Assembly: GCF_020524045.1 (NCBI RefSeq)
Contig: NZ_JAIVKL010000014.1
Span: 1-64,000 of the forward strand
Direction: 5' to 3'
Origin: Metabacillus litoralis
GTDB lineage: Bacteria; Bacillota; Bacilli; Bacillales; Bacillaceae
DNA: 64,000 nt
The stretch's first letter is position 1; every line of letters begins with the position of its first letter. Both the position numbers and the translations under genes were made by a program. This document shows positions 25,892-35,356 of this stretch, one piece after another. Under the pieces are notes generated by a model. That model had not been told where the DNA came from and ran no database searches. It was given only the letters and a program-made list of their open reading frames with translations.

Positions 25892-26110
25892 ATGGCAAAT
25901 CAAGTATTACTAGATTCACAGTTACGATTAGTCTTTGATATGGGTGTTGATGAGAAAGGAAAGATCATTTTAAAAAACAAAAACTACAACAACATCAAAA
26001 CAGCTGCAACGGCTGATGAATTATTGAGTGTAGCTCAAGCGATCGTTAGCTTACAAACTGAAACATTATCAGCTGTAGAGCGTAACAACTCAAATCAAAT
26101 TATGGCGTAA
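25892..26110 (+). CDS. DUF1659 protein
   Basis: A 72-residue protein with an AAAGGAGGTGAGG ribosome site. It begins MANQVLLDSQLRLVFDMG and continues with a KNYNNIKTAATADELLSVAQ segment typical of DUF1659. It forms a small-gene cluster with DUF2922 and YvrJ-family genes, a grouping seen in many Bacillaceae. Function unknown. Confidence 0.82.
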   Translation: MANQVLLDSQLRLVFDMGVDEKGKIILKNKNYNNIKTAATADELLSVAQAIVSLQTETLSAVERNNSNQIMA

Positions 26111-26158
26111 CGTCTCTTGGATTGACTTATTACTAACAATAGAAAGGAGGTGTCATGG

Positions 26159-26377
26159 ATGGCTAAAACTCTAGAACTTCAATTTTTGAACGCTGAAGGT
26201 AAAACAGTGAAAATCAACATCGATTCACCTATCGATCCTGTTGATTCAGCAACACTAACATCTGCAATGGATGCAATTCTTGCTGCTAATGTTTTCATCA
26301 CAACTGGTGGAGAATTTGTTGCTAAAAAGGGCGCAAGAATGATTGAACGTAATGTATCTGATATCGAACTTGCGTAA
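26159..26377 (+). CDS. DUF2922 protein
   Basis: A 72-residue protein, MAKTLELQFLNAEGKTVKIN at the start, with the IDSPIDPVDSATL segment of DUF2922. An in-frame GTG at 26150 is part of the AAAGGAGG site, so ATG 26159 (8-base spacing) is used. Two such tiny proteins of equal length in tandem suggest a structural or paired role, which is inference. Confidence 0.82.
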   Translation: MAKTLELQFLNAEGKTVKINIDSPIDPVDSATLTSAMDAILAANVFITTGGEFVAKKGARMIERNVSDIELA

Positions 26378-26385
26378 AATATGAC

Positions 26386-26427
26386 AAAAAGGACTAACAT
26401 GTAATTTTTAAACATGTTAGTCCTTTT
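26386..26427. terminator. Intrinsic terminator
   Basis: AAAAAGGACTAACATGT pairs with ACATGTTAGTCCTTTT. It follows the DUF2922 gene. Confidence 0.85.
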
Positions 26428-26465
26428 CATTAGATTAATGTTAATGAAAAGTGAGGTGTAAGAAA

Positions 26466-26606
26466 ATGGAGCAATGGTTATCAGTTATTAGCGAAGTGGG
26501 ATTTCCTATTGTCGTCACGTTGTTTTTACTTAATAGGATTGAAAGCAAGCTAGATACGTTAAATCATTCGATTCAAATGCTACCTATTCAATTGGAGAAG
26601 AAATGA
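26466..26606 (+). CDS. YvrJ family small membrane protein
   Basis: A 46-residue protein: MEQWLSVISEVGFPIVVTLF, then LLNRIESKLDTLNHSIQML. One transmembrane helix followed by a short amphipathic helix is typical of YvrJ. GAGGTG is the ribosome site. In B. subtilis yvrJ lies near sigO-rsoA. Here it follows DUF1659 and DUF2922. Function unknown. Confidence 0.8.
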   Translation: MEQWLSVISEVGFPIVVTLFLLNRIESKLDTLNHSIQMLPIQLEKK

Positions 26607-26620
26607 AGTAGATGATGATT

Positions 26621-26647
26621 AAAAGGACCTTTTGTGAAGGTCCTTTT
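26621..26647. terminator. Bidirectional terminator shared by yvrJ-like and sortase genes
   Basis: AAAAGGACCTT pairs with AAGGTCCTTTT. A nearly identical hairpin recurs at 35274-35300, followed by the same REP-like element. Confidence 0.82.
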
Positions 26648-26650
26648 GAT

Positions 26651-26700
26651 TTGTGAAACATTGTTGTGAAACAAGAAAATTCGGGTGGTGACAGGCACCA
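26651..26700 (+). repeat. REP-like element, type B
   Basis: TTGTGAAACATTGTTGTGAA and ACAAGAAAATTCGGGT, then GGTGACAGGCACC. It begins 4 bases after the sortase stop codon and lies between stop and terminator. Confidence 0.88.
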
Positions 26701-26703
26701 GAT

Positions 26704-27255
26704 CTACTCTGCAAATACGATTAATCTTTCATCTTCTTTTTCTGTGCATGTAATTAGTGTAAGTGTTGTTGCGTCATTTTTTTGATTTAGTGGTGATAAG
26801 TCTGTATCTTTGACTCGGTACATTTTTCTTATTGTGTAGCTTTTTTCTTTTCCATCGTTATCGGTTAGGATGATATTGTCATTAATGTTGACTTTCTTTA
26901 GCTTGCCGAAAAAGGTGCCATTCCGTTTATTATGACCTGCCAATACTAAGTTACCCACCTTGTTTAGTTCAGGTCCTGTGACCTTACTTATTGATAAATC
27001 TAGGTTTTCTTCACTAACCTTATTAAGAATTGTATATGATAGATCAACTGAAGGAATCTTGATTACCCCGATCACCATAGCTGCATGAGAATCGTTCGAA
27101 ATTGCTTTTCCCTCTAACGCATCAGAATAATCATTCATTAATTGTTTTCTAGCTTCTTTTAGCATTCTTTCTTCGTAAAAGCGTTGACCTTTTACACTGA
27201 CTAATATAATCAATATAATGATCAAAATTAGAGTGAAAACCTTTTTAATTTTCAT
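26704..27255 (-). CDS. Sortase (class D-like)
   Basis: A 183-residue membrane-anchored transpeptidase. An N-terminal helix (about 5-22) is followed by the sortase barrel with His108 (VLAGHN), Cys170 (LTLITC) and Arg177 (ERLIVFAE). The gap between Cys and Arg is short (six residues). It is the last gene of a three-gene operon with the LPKTG cohesin protein (83 bases upstream) and the dockerin adhesin, so its expected substrate is that LPKTG protein. It might also anchor the LPNTA nuclease. The stop codon abuts a REP-like element. Confidence 0.9.
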   Translation of the reverse strand: MKIKKVFTLILIIILIILVSVKGQRFYEERMLKEARKQLMNDYSDALEGKAISNDSHAAMVIGVIKIPSVDLSYTILNKVSEENLDLSISKVTGPELNKVGNLVLAGHNKRNGTFFGKLKKVNINDNIILTDNDGKEKSYTIRKMYRVKDTDLSPLNQKNDATTLTLITCTEKEDERLIVFAE

Positions 27256-27338
27256 AAGCTTATTTCCCCTAAAACCGTAACTTTTGTCTATCTTTTGTTT
27301 ATAAAGACTACTTTCTGCTAATTTACAGCTCTTACTTT

Positions 27339-29156
27339 TTATTCAGCTCTTCGTTTACGTCTCCAAACAAATACTAAAATGGCCACTACTCCTGCAATGG
27401 CAATATTCAAATAAAGATCAATGTAAGAATCATCACCTGTTTTTGGAAGTTTTGTTAGACTTGATTTTTCAACTGGTGACGCCGATTCTTCAATTACTTT
27501 CTCATTATTATTTTCGGAATCTTTTACTGGTTGATCAGATTCAACAACTCCCACTTCTTCATTATTAGTAGTTTCTCCTTTTTCACTAACATAAATAGGT
27601 GTGAAGGTACTAAATTTATTAATTTGAAATTCATAACCAGTGAAGCCTTTTTCATTAAATGCAGTCTTTTTCCCTTTAATAATCTCTTTCGTACCATCAT
27701 CATGCTCAATAAAGATATACAGGTTGTCTAATGATTGATCTTCTTCTAATAGCGAATTTATTAAGCTATTTTCAAAAGGTAGAGTAATAGTAACTTGTTT
27801 ACTCTTCATATTTGTATGAATCTCTAATGGCCTACCAAGAATGGTCATAGATTTATTATCGATTAATGTACTTATTATTTCTTCATTTTCTGCTCTTGAT
27901 TGAATCTGTTGTTTTTCTTCATTGGATTTCACTGGGACAAATCGGAAATATAAGTCTTCATTTAAATCTTCTAAAGAGCTAGTAGGCACTGTTATTTGAA
28001 AGTTTTTCGCGATAATTTCTAAATTAATATTAGAATTAGCTAAAAGTTTCGTTCCTTCAACAGGTATAGAAAAGAATATTTCTGTAACATTGTCGTCATT
28101 GTCAGGAACAATAATTTTAGCAGTATCAGAATCCTGCTTTTTAAGATTATCAATTGTTTCTTTCACAGCATCTTCTGAAAAAGTGATGTAATCCTTAATC
28201 ACACCATTTGAATAAGTTGTCCGTTCGATAGGTGTTTTGGAAACAACCGAATTTCCTTTTGATTCAATATCTACTGTAATAACGTCAGTCTTTGAATCTT
28301 CAGGATTTTTAGCTTTATTTCTTGTGACAATACTTTTATATTTTTTTGTAGAGCCATCTTCTGCTGTAATTGATATCTCGAACTCATTTGCTCCAACTGA
28401 TAAAGGATAAGCAGAAGAAAGTGTTCCATTCTTAACAGTTTTCCCATTAATAGAAACTGTTGCTTTAGCAGACTCTGTTGTTGGAACAAATGAAATATTT
28501 TTTACAGTTTGGTCAACTGTTGTTGAATATTTTGTTACGTCACTTGTAAAGGAAGGCTTTAATGATCCATCACTTATTAATAAACTTTTTAACTGTGCAT
28601 TACTAGATTTATTGATGGTAAGCTTTCCTTGTTCAACATTAACAGTTAACTGTCTATTAGATGAATCAGTAAAGGATAAAGCTTCTTTATTTTCTGTTGG
28701 GATAGTTATTGCTTTTTCCCCGAATTCTTTCACTTCTTTTATCTTAAATTGAATCGTAAAAAGCTTTTTATTTTGGTCTAAAGGGTAATCTCCAGCTGAT
28801 GTATCAGCCCATGCTGTTCTCAAATGCCCTTTATTATTGCTAAAATCAAACCAAAAACACCCTGTATCATTTTTAGAACAATTGTCAGCAAGACTGCCGT
28901 ATATATCTTTAACTCCAATAACCTCTAAGGATTCCTTGTCATAATTTAATTCCATCCCATATGCCGCAATATCTTTCTTTGACGTATTCAGATGTACTGG
29001 AACCTCTACAACTTGTCCAACCTCGCCACTTATATTTCCAATTGAAAGAACTGCATCTGTTTGTTCACTAGCAGCAATAGGTTGAATCGGTAACATATTT
29101 AAGATGATAAGAAGGGCAAGAATGCTTTGCCCTATCAACTTTAGCTTTGTTTTCAT
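27339..29156 (-). CDS. LPKTG wall-anchored cohesin-domain protein
   Basis: A 605-residue surface protein. Signal peptide 1-29 (ending IAAS). A cohesin-like beta sandwich at about 35-180 contains VGQVVEVPVHL, AAYGMELNYDKESLEVIGV and KKLFTIQFKIK. A cadherin-like beta-sandwich domain is at about 187-282 (LLISDGSLKPSFTSDVTKYS). A beta-rich stalk and an acidic linker follow, then LPKTG at 570-574, a transmembrane helix and RRKRR. The next gene upstream encodes a dockerin, and the next downstream a sortase, so this protein should be the wall-fixed receptor for the secreted dockerin adhesin. The cohesin call rests on motif and order, not a profile search. Confidence 0.82.
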   Translation of the reverse strand: MKTKLKLIGQSILALLIILNMLPIQPIAASEQTDAVLSIGNISGEVGQVVEVPVHLNTSKKDIAAYGMELNYDKESLEVIGVKDIYGSLADNCSKNDTGCFWFDFSNNKGHLRTAWADTSAGDYPLDQNKKLFTIQFKIKEVKEFGEKAITIPTENKEALSFTDSSNRQLTVNVEQGKLTINKSSNAQLKSLLISDGSLKPSFTSDVTKYSTTVDQTVKNISFVPTTESAKATVSINGKTVKNGTLSSAYPLSVGANEFEISITAEDGSTKKYKSIVTRNKAKNPEDSKTDVITVDIESKGNSVVSKTPIERTTYSNGVIKDYITFSEDAVKETIDNLKKQDSDTAKIIVPDNDDNVTEIFFSIPVEGTKLLANSNINLEIIAKNFQITVPTSSLEDLNEDLYFRFVPVKSNEEKQQIQSRAENEEIISTLIDNKSMTILGRPLEIHTNMKSKQVTITLPFENSLINSLLEEDQSLDNLYIFIEHDDGTKEIIKGKKTAFNEKGFTGYEFQINKFSTFTPIYVSEKGETTNNEEVGVVESDQPVKDSENNNEKVIEESASPVEKSSLTKLPKTGDDSYIDLYLNIAIAGVVAILVFVWRRKRRAE

Positions 29157-29199
29157 CTAGTTATCTCCCTTTTTATCATTCAGCTTCTATTTAAAAAAC

Positions 29200-32100
29200 C
29201 TAGTTTGTATGTTTACCCATGTATTGATATGTTCCAACAGGATACTGTTGCCACTGATTTTTCACATAACCATATGAACCATGTGTTAGTCCTGGGTTTC
29301 TAACAAGTGTTCCTCCATTTGGTAAAATTGGATTTGAACCACTTATCCTCGGATCACCTAATACATCAACAATTCTTCCATTATGTTTTAGGACAAGGGC
29401 ATTGATAACTGTATTAGGACTGACTAATGTAGCTTCATCATTATAGTACCAAGCACTAGTTACATCCATATATTCATAAAAAGCTCGATCAACAATAATA
29501 AACGGTGCATTTGCAAGTCCCATACTAAAAAGCTGCACGTTTAAGATATCCTTTTTTCCAAGATTACTATTCCATTTATGAACCTCTAGCTCATAACCTG
29601 TTAAATCTCCATTGACAGGAGGAAAAATTTCAACAGCCGTATTATTTCCAGGTCCTTGTAAATATTCTGAGATAAAACCTGATGGTTGTTCTATTTGAGA
29701 TCTAATCGTCATCGGATTTGAAGTAACAGATTTTCCTTTTACAGTAGCCGATTCTTTAGCTGTTATTGATAGCTGGTTGAAATCTATATCAAAATCAGTA
29801 CCATCGTACTCAAATAGTATGCCTCCCATTTCGCCATAAGCATATGCCACTGCAATTCGGAAACCTGGTGGTGCGTTATTTAAGATAAAATCTTGCTCAC
29901 TCACAGTTTCCTTGAAAGAATCCCCTGACAACATGAGTTCAATGAACCCTCCACCTTCCTCTAAAAGATGCATTTCATCATTAAATGGCATAGGTGTAAA
30001 AGCTAATAATTCAGCTTTAGATTCTGTTGTAAATGACCATTCCGTTGGACCATATAATCCAGGAAACTTATTATCTGCTTCATCTACTATTGCATTCTGT
30101 TCTACCTCAATATAATAGCTTGTTCCATTATCAAGCTGTGGTTGTTTAATTGTTACATTCACTCCGTTTATTGTAATCTGATTACTATCTGTTGTTTGAT
30201 AGGACTTAACAATACTATCATCATCAAGTCTTCGGATTATCACGTTTCCTGTAGATGCTTTTACATTTTCACTAAATGTAAGGATCAAATCTCCTGTTGG
30301 TGATACATCAACAGCTCCATTTGTTGGAAGACTTTTTTCTATCACTGGAGCTACTCGATCTTTTACTGCTATTTTCTCTGAAGTGCTAACTGAATAAGTT
30401 TGATTCGTTTGATTTCCAGTTAAAGCAACAGGAGTCACTTCAAAGAATAAATATTTATCTTCATCATCATCTTGAATAACATATACTAAAGAATTTGCTC
30501 CTTGAATTTCTTCCTTATCACTACCATCTTGATTAGAACCTCTGTACCACTTATACAAAGAACTTCCTTCAAGGTCATTTTCTACATCTTCATAGTGATA
30601 GCTACCAGTAAGAGTCTCACCAATTTTTTTCTCACCATTTACGGATATAGTTGAGATTAAAGGTACATCATTAACTTCTTGAATCGTTAATTCCACTCTA
30701 GCAACCTCTGACTCCGCGTTTCCATCAGTTACTTTATATGTGAAAACGTCTTTTCCTGTCTGGTTTGCAGAAGGTTGATATGAAAAAGCACCCGTTTTAG
30801 AATCTGTAATCGTTACGCTTCCCTTTTGACCATTTTCTACAATAATATAAGTTAGCTCGTCTCCATCTAGGTCTTTTGCTGATAGAGTGCCTGTTGCTGG
30901 TTCATCTTCAGTTACTTCGAGAGTTCCATCTGCAGAAGTTGGAATATCATTTACAGGTTTTACTTCGATTGTGACTGTTTGTTCCTTGGATTCGAGTTTT
31001 CCATCGGTTACTTTATAAGTAAATTGATCGGTTCCATAGAAGTTTGCTTTTGGTGTGTATATGAATGTGCCATCTTCGTTTAGCGTTAATGTGCCATGAG
31101 TTGGATCACTTACTTTGATTGCTTTTAATGCATCATTTTCCTGATCTTCATCGTTTACTAGAATACTTTCCGGACCAACTACATTTAAAATTGTATCTTC
31201 CTGTACTTCATATTGATCTGCCTTCGCTGTTGGTGCATCGTTTACTGCTTTTATATCAACTTCCACTGTCGCAATTGCTGAATCCACTTTTCCATCATTA
31301 ACCTTGTATGTAAAGCTGTCTTTGCCTGTTGCGTTTGCATTCGGTTCATATTTGTAAGCACCAGTCTTAGTGTTCGTTATTGTTACTTTTCCTTTTTGGG
31401 CGTCAGCTACGATACTGTAAGTTAAGTCATCTCCATCTATATCCTTTGCTGATAGAGTGCCAGTTGCTGGTTCATCTTCAGTTACTTCGAGAGTTCCATC
31501 TGAAGAAGTTGGGTTATCATTAACTGCTTTCACTTCAATTGTGACCGTTTGTTCCTTTGATTCTAGGTTTCCATCGGTTACTTTATAAGTAAATTGATCG
31601 ATTCCATGGAAGTTTGCTTTTGGTGTGTAAGTGAATGTGCCATCTTCGTTTAACGTTAATGTCCCATGAGTTGGATCACTTACTTTGATTGCTTTTAATG
31701 CATCATTTTCTAGATCTTCATCGTTTACTAGAATACTTTCCGGACCAACTACATTTAAGACTGTATCTTCTTGTACTTCAAACTGATCTGCCTTCGCTGT
31801 TGGTGCATCGTTTACTGCTTTTATATTAACTTCCACTGTCGCTACTTCTGAATCCACTTTTCCATCATTAACCTTGAACGTAAAGCTGTCTTTGCCAGTT
31901 GCATTAGGATTTGGCTCATATGTGTAAGCACCAGTTTTAGTGTTTGATATTGTTAATTTTCCTTTTGTGGCATCAGCTACGATACTGTAAGTTAGGTCGT
32001 CTCCATCTATATCTTTTGCTGATAGAGTGCCTGTTGCTGGTTCATCTTCAGTTACTTCGAGAGTTCCATCTGCAGAAGTTGGGTTATCATTAACAGGTTT

Positions 32101-34737
32101 TACGTCAATTGTGACCGTTTGTTCCTTTGATTCTAGGTTTCCATCGGTTACTTTATAAGTAAATTGATCGATTCCATGGAAGTTTGCTTTTGGTGTGTAA
32201 GTGAATGTGCCATCTTCGTTTAACGTTAATGTCCCATGAGTTGGATCACTTACTTTGATTGCTTTTAATGCATCATTTTCTAGATCTTCATCGTTTACTA
32301 GAATACTTGACGGACCAACTACATTTAAGACTGTATCTTCTTGTACTTCAAACTGATCTGCCTTCGCTGTTGGTGCATCGTTTACTGCTTTTATATTAAC
32401 TTCCACTGTCGCTACTTCTGAATCCACTTTTCCATCATTAACCTTGAACGTAAAGCTGTCTTTGCCTGTTGCGTTTGCATTCGGTTCATATTTGTAAGCA
32501 CCAGTCTTAGTGTTTGTTATTGTTACTTTTCCTTTTTTCGCATCAGCTACGATACTGTAAGTTAGCTCGTCTCCATCTAGGTCTTTTGCTGATAGAGTGC
32601 CTGCTGCTGATTCATCTTCAGTTACTTCGAGAGTTCCATCTGTAGAGGTTGGCATATCATTTACGGGTTTTACGTCGATTGTGACCGTTTGTTCCTTGGA
32701 TTCTAGTTTTCCATCGGTTACTTTATAAGTAAACTGATCGATTCCATGGAAGTTTGCTTTTGGTGTGTATATGAATGTGCCATCTTCGTTTAGCGTTAAT
32801 GTGCCGTGTGTTGGATCACTTACTTTGATTGCTTGTAATGCATCATTTTCTAGATCTTCATCGTTTACTAGAATACTTGCTGGAGCAACTACATTTAAGA
32901 CTGTATCTTCTTGTACTTCATACTGATCTGCCTTCGCTGTTGGTGCATCGTTTACTGCTTTTATATTAACTTCCACTGTCGCTACTTCTGAATCCACTTT
33001 TCCATCATTAACCTTGAACGTAAAGCTGTCTTTGCCTGTTGCATTAGGATTTGGCTCATATGTGTAAGCACCAGTTTTAGTGTTTGATATTGTTAATTTT
33101 CCTTTTGTGGCATCAGCTACGATACTGTAAGTTAGGTCGTCTCCATCTATATCTTTTGCTGATAGAGTGCCTGTTGCTGGTTCATCTTCAGTTACTTCGA
33201 GAGTTCCAGCATTAGAAACAGGTAGATCATTGACTGGAAGTACATTTATAGTGACAATTTGATCATTTGAATCAACTTTCCCATCATTTGCTTTGTAAGA
33301 AAATTGATCTTTTCCGACAAAATCTGCATGAGGTACATATGTAAATGTGCCATCATTATTGAAGGTTAGTTTACCATTTTTAGGTTCGCTTAATTTAACA
33401 GCTGTTAAAGAGTCATTTTCTAAGTCTTGATCATTTGTTAGAATACTTGTCGGACCAACTACATTTAAAATTGTATCTTCCTGTACTTCATACTGATCTG
33501 CCTTCGCTATTGGTGCATCGTTTACTGCTTTAATATCAACTTCTACTGTGGCTACTCCTGAATCCACTTTCCCATCATTAACCTTGAACGTAAAGCTGTC
33601 TTTGCCTGTTGCGTTAGGATTTGGCTCATATTTATAAGCACCAGTCTTAGTGTTTGTTATTGTTACTTTTCCTTTTTTTCCATCAGCTACGATACTGTAA
33701 ATAAGTTCGTCACCATCTATGTCTTTTGCTGATAGAGTGCCTGTTGCTGGTTCATCTTCAGTTACTTCAAGTGTTCCAGCATTAGAAACAGGTATATCAT
33801 TGACTGGTAATACATCTATAGTTACAATTTGATCATTTGAATCAACTTTCCCATCATTTGCTTTGTATGAAAATTGATCTTTTCCGACAAAATCTGCATG
33901 AGGTACATATGTAAATGTTCCATCATTATTGAAGGTTAATTTTCCATTTTTAGGTTCGCTTACTTGGATGCCTATAAGTGTATTGTCTTCTATATCAAGA
34001 TCATTTCTAAATACATTTTCGGCACTATCAACAATTAATGGTTGATCTTCCTTAGTAGAATAGCTATCACTTATTGCTATCGGGGCATCGTTAACCTCCG
34101 ATAATTCTACAAAATAATTAGTACTTGTAGGAGTAGAATCTGTAGGTTTTCCTACGTACTTAGCCATTAGTAAACTCGCATCGGTGTTTGTTACTTTTCC
34201 ATCACCATTAATGTCTAATTGTTTGAGTTCTTCCGTACTCAATTTTATCTTACCACTAGTAACTTGATAGATGTAAAGAGCATCTGCAGGTGTTATCAAG
34301 CCATCTCCATTGATATCGCCAATCTTACTAATAATCAATTCAAATTGATCTGTTATAAGATTACCTTGATCATCCTTAGCAGTTACTTTTATTAGTGAAT
34401 TTCCAAATCCTTTAACTGTTAAAATAACATTTAGTTCACTAACCGAAACAGATACGACATTCTGATCATTAAGGACTTCTACTTTAATTGTGCTAGGATC
34501 TACCGAAGTTGTAAAACGTTGCGTAAAATCTATTGAAATATCATCATTATTAAGAGCTACTTTTGATTTCATCCATTCTAAATCTTCGCTAAACATAACC
34601 TTTTGATTATTAATTTCTTCTGCTTTTACAAAACTAACATTAGGTAGTGTTGTAGAAAATATAGCAACAGCACTTACTGTTAATAAAAACCTCTTTTTAC
34701 TTGAAGATAAAAAGTGGTGACTGTTTTGACTACTCAA
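29200..34737 (-). CDS. Giant dockerin-bearing adhesin with tandem cadherin/VCBS-like repeats
   Basis: A 1845-residue secreted protein starting with TTG after AAGGAGG. Signal peptide 1-39 (VKA). A beta domain (about 45-138) is followed by a complete type I dockerin (140-197) with two calcium loops, DINGDGLITPAD (141-152) and DINGDGKVTNTD (175-186). Then come six two-domain repeats of 190 residues (VNDAP, EVQEDT, GTLEVTEDE, KDxDGD signatures; cadherin/VCBS-like). Further C-terminal are an Ig-like SbsA-type domain (PTNGAVDVSPTGDLILTFSE) and a lamin-tail-like domain (GFISEYLQGPGNNTAVEIF). It has no sorting signal of its own. It is first in the operon with cohesin and sortase genes (43- and 83-base gaps), which explains attachment. 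Confidence 0.87.
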   Translation of the reverse strand: MSSQNSHHFLSSSKKRFLLTVSAVAIFSTTLPNVSFVKAEEINNQKVMFSEDLEWMKSKVALNNDDISIDFTQRFTTSVDPSTIKVEVLNDQNVVSVSVSELNVILTVKGFGNSLIKVTAKDDQGNLITDQFELIISKIGDINGDGLITPADALYIYQVTSGKIKLSTEELKQLDINGDGKVTNTDASLLMAKYVGKPTDSTPTSTNYFVELSEVNDAPIAISDSYSTKEDQPLIVDSAENVFRNDLDIEDNTLIGIQVSEPKNGKLTFNNDGTFTYVPHADFVGKDQFSYKANDGKVDSNDQIVTIDVLPVNDIPVSNAGTLEVTEDEPATGTLSAKDIDGDELIYSIVADGKKGKVTITNTKTGAYKYEPNPNATGKDSFTFKVNDGKVDSGVATVEVDIKAVNDAPIAKADQYEVQEDTILNVVGPTSILTNDQDLENDSLTAVKLSEPKNGKLTFNNDGTFTYVPHADFVGKDQFSYKANDGKVDSNDQIVTINVLPVNDLPVSNAGTLEVTEDEPATGTLSAKDIDGDDLTYSIVADATKGKLTISNTKTGAYTYEPNPNATGKDSFTFKVNDGKVDSEVATVEVNIKAVNDAPTAKADQYEVQEDTVLNVVAPASILVNDEDLENDALQAIKVSDPTHGTLTLNEDGTFIYTPKANFHGIDQFTYKVTDGKLESKEQTVTIDVKPVNDMPTSTDGTLEVTEDESAAGTLSAKDLDGDELTYSIVADAKKGKVTITNTKTGAYKYEPNANATGKDSFTFKVNDGKVDSEVATVEVNIKAVNDAPTAKADQFEVQEDTVLNVVGPSSILVNDEDLENDALKAIKVSDPTHGTLTLNEDGTFTYTPKANFHGIDQFTYKVTDGNLESKEQTVTIDVKPVNDNPTSADGTLEVTEDEPATGTLSAKDIDGDDLTYSIVADATKGKLTISNTKTGAYTYEPNPNATGKDSFTFKVNDGKVDSEVATVEVNIKAVNDAPTAKADQFEVQEDTVLNVVGPESILVNDEDLENDALKAIKVSDPTHGTLTLNEDGTFTYTPKANFHGIDQFTYKVTDGNLESKEQTVTIEVKAVNDNPTSSDGTLEVTEDEPATGTLSAKDIDGDDLTYSIVADAQKGKVTITNTKTGAYKYEPNANATGKDSFTYKVNDGKVDSAIATVEVDIKAVNDAPTAKADQYEVQEDTILNVVGPESILVNDEDQENDALKAIKVSDPTHGTLTLNEDGTFIYTPKANFYGTDQFTYKVTDGKLESKEQTVTIEVKPVNDIPTSADGTLEVTEDEPATGTLSAKDLDGDELTYIIVENGQKGSVTITDSKTGAFSYQPSANQTGKDVFTYKVTDGNAESEVARVELTIQEVNDVPLISTISVNGEKKIGETLTGSYHYEDVENDLEGSSLYKWYRGSNQDGSDKEEIQGANSLVYVIQDDDEDKYLFFEVTPVALTGNQTNQTYSVSTSEKIAVKDRVAPVIEKSLPTNGAVDVSPTGDLILTFSENVKASTGNVIIRRLDDDSIVKSYQTTDSNQITINGVNVTIKQPQLDNGTSYYIEVEQNAIVDEADNKFPGLYGPTEWSFTTESKAELLAFTPMPFNDEMHLLEEGGGFIELMLSGDSFKETVSEQDFILNNAPPGFRIAVAYAYGEMGGILFEYDGTDFDIDFNQLSITAKESATVKGKSVTSNPMTIRSQIEQPSGFISEYLQGPGNNTAVEIFPPVNGDLTGYELEVHKWNSNLGKKDILNVQLFSMGLANAPFIIVDRAFYEYMDVTSAWYYNDEATLVSPNTVINALVLKHNGRIVDVLGDPRISGSNPILPNGGTLVRNPGLTHGSYGYVKNQWQQYPVGTYQYMGKHTN
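30660..34080 (-). repeat. Six tandem 570-bp repeats inside the adhesin gene
   Basis: The marker TTCATCTTCAGTTACTTC occurs at 30901, 31471, 32041, 32611, 33181 and 33751, exactly 570 bases apart. The central units (about 31400-33200) are nearly identical over long stretches, while the outer ones diverge, the usual outcome of unequal recombination and homogenisation. Confidence 0.93.
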
Positions 34738-35273
34738 TGAAAATCCTCCTTAAGAATCACGAAATATATACTATAACTCTGATAATATAGCATAAAAATT
34801 AGGGGAAAAGTCACAATTTTCATTGTCAAGAAAAATATATTTCTCAAAGGAAAATTCATGGGAATAATGTCTACAAGATAAGTATTTTTCACCAGGATAC
34901 TACATGAATTTTTTACAATGATAATAACAATAAAACGGAAGAATTTAACTGTCTAATATAGAATAAGGTACTAAAATTAGATAAACGAAACAATCTATTT
35001 AGGAAGTTAATTATTTTGGTAAAAAGACAATAAGATAATATAAGTTCTTTTTAATTGCTAACTTTTCTTACAAGTCAAGCGTCCAAGTCCCATATAACAC
35101 ACCATGCCTACCTTTTACCTTCATTCTTAATCTTAGGTTCAAATAACTTAGTGATTCTCCCCCATTCCCAAAAACTAAAGTCGACTCTTTGATCAATTGG
35201 AGTAAGACTCCTGTAACAAGACTCATTCTTCTAAACTTATAAAATTCTCAAAAATACAAAAAAGTCAAAAATC
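34738..35273. other. Intergenic region upstream of the adhesin operon
   Basis: About 540 AT-rich bases that must contain the promoter of the adhesin operon (minus strand). No convincing reading frame, RNA structure or repeat was found. Confidence 0.4.
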
Positions 35274-35300
35274 AAAAGGACCTTATTTAAAGGTCCTTTT
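35274..35300. terminator. Intrinsic terminator of the SGNH hydrolase gene
   Basis: AAAAGGACCTT pairs with AAGGTCCTTTT, the same stem as at 26621-26647. Confidence 0.8.
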
Positions 35301-35303
35301 GAT

Positions 35304-35353
35304 TTGTGAAGCATTTATGTGAAACAAGAAAATTCGGGTGGTGACAGGCACCA
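35304..35353 (+). repeat. REP-like element, type B
   Basis: TTGTGAAGCATTTATGTGAA, ACAAGAAAATTCGGGT, then GGTGACAGGCACC. It begins 4 bases after the SGNH hydrolase stop. With the adjoining terminator and AGATCTA it matches the module at 26621-26706. Confidence 0.87.
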
Positions 35354-35356
35354 GAT

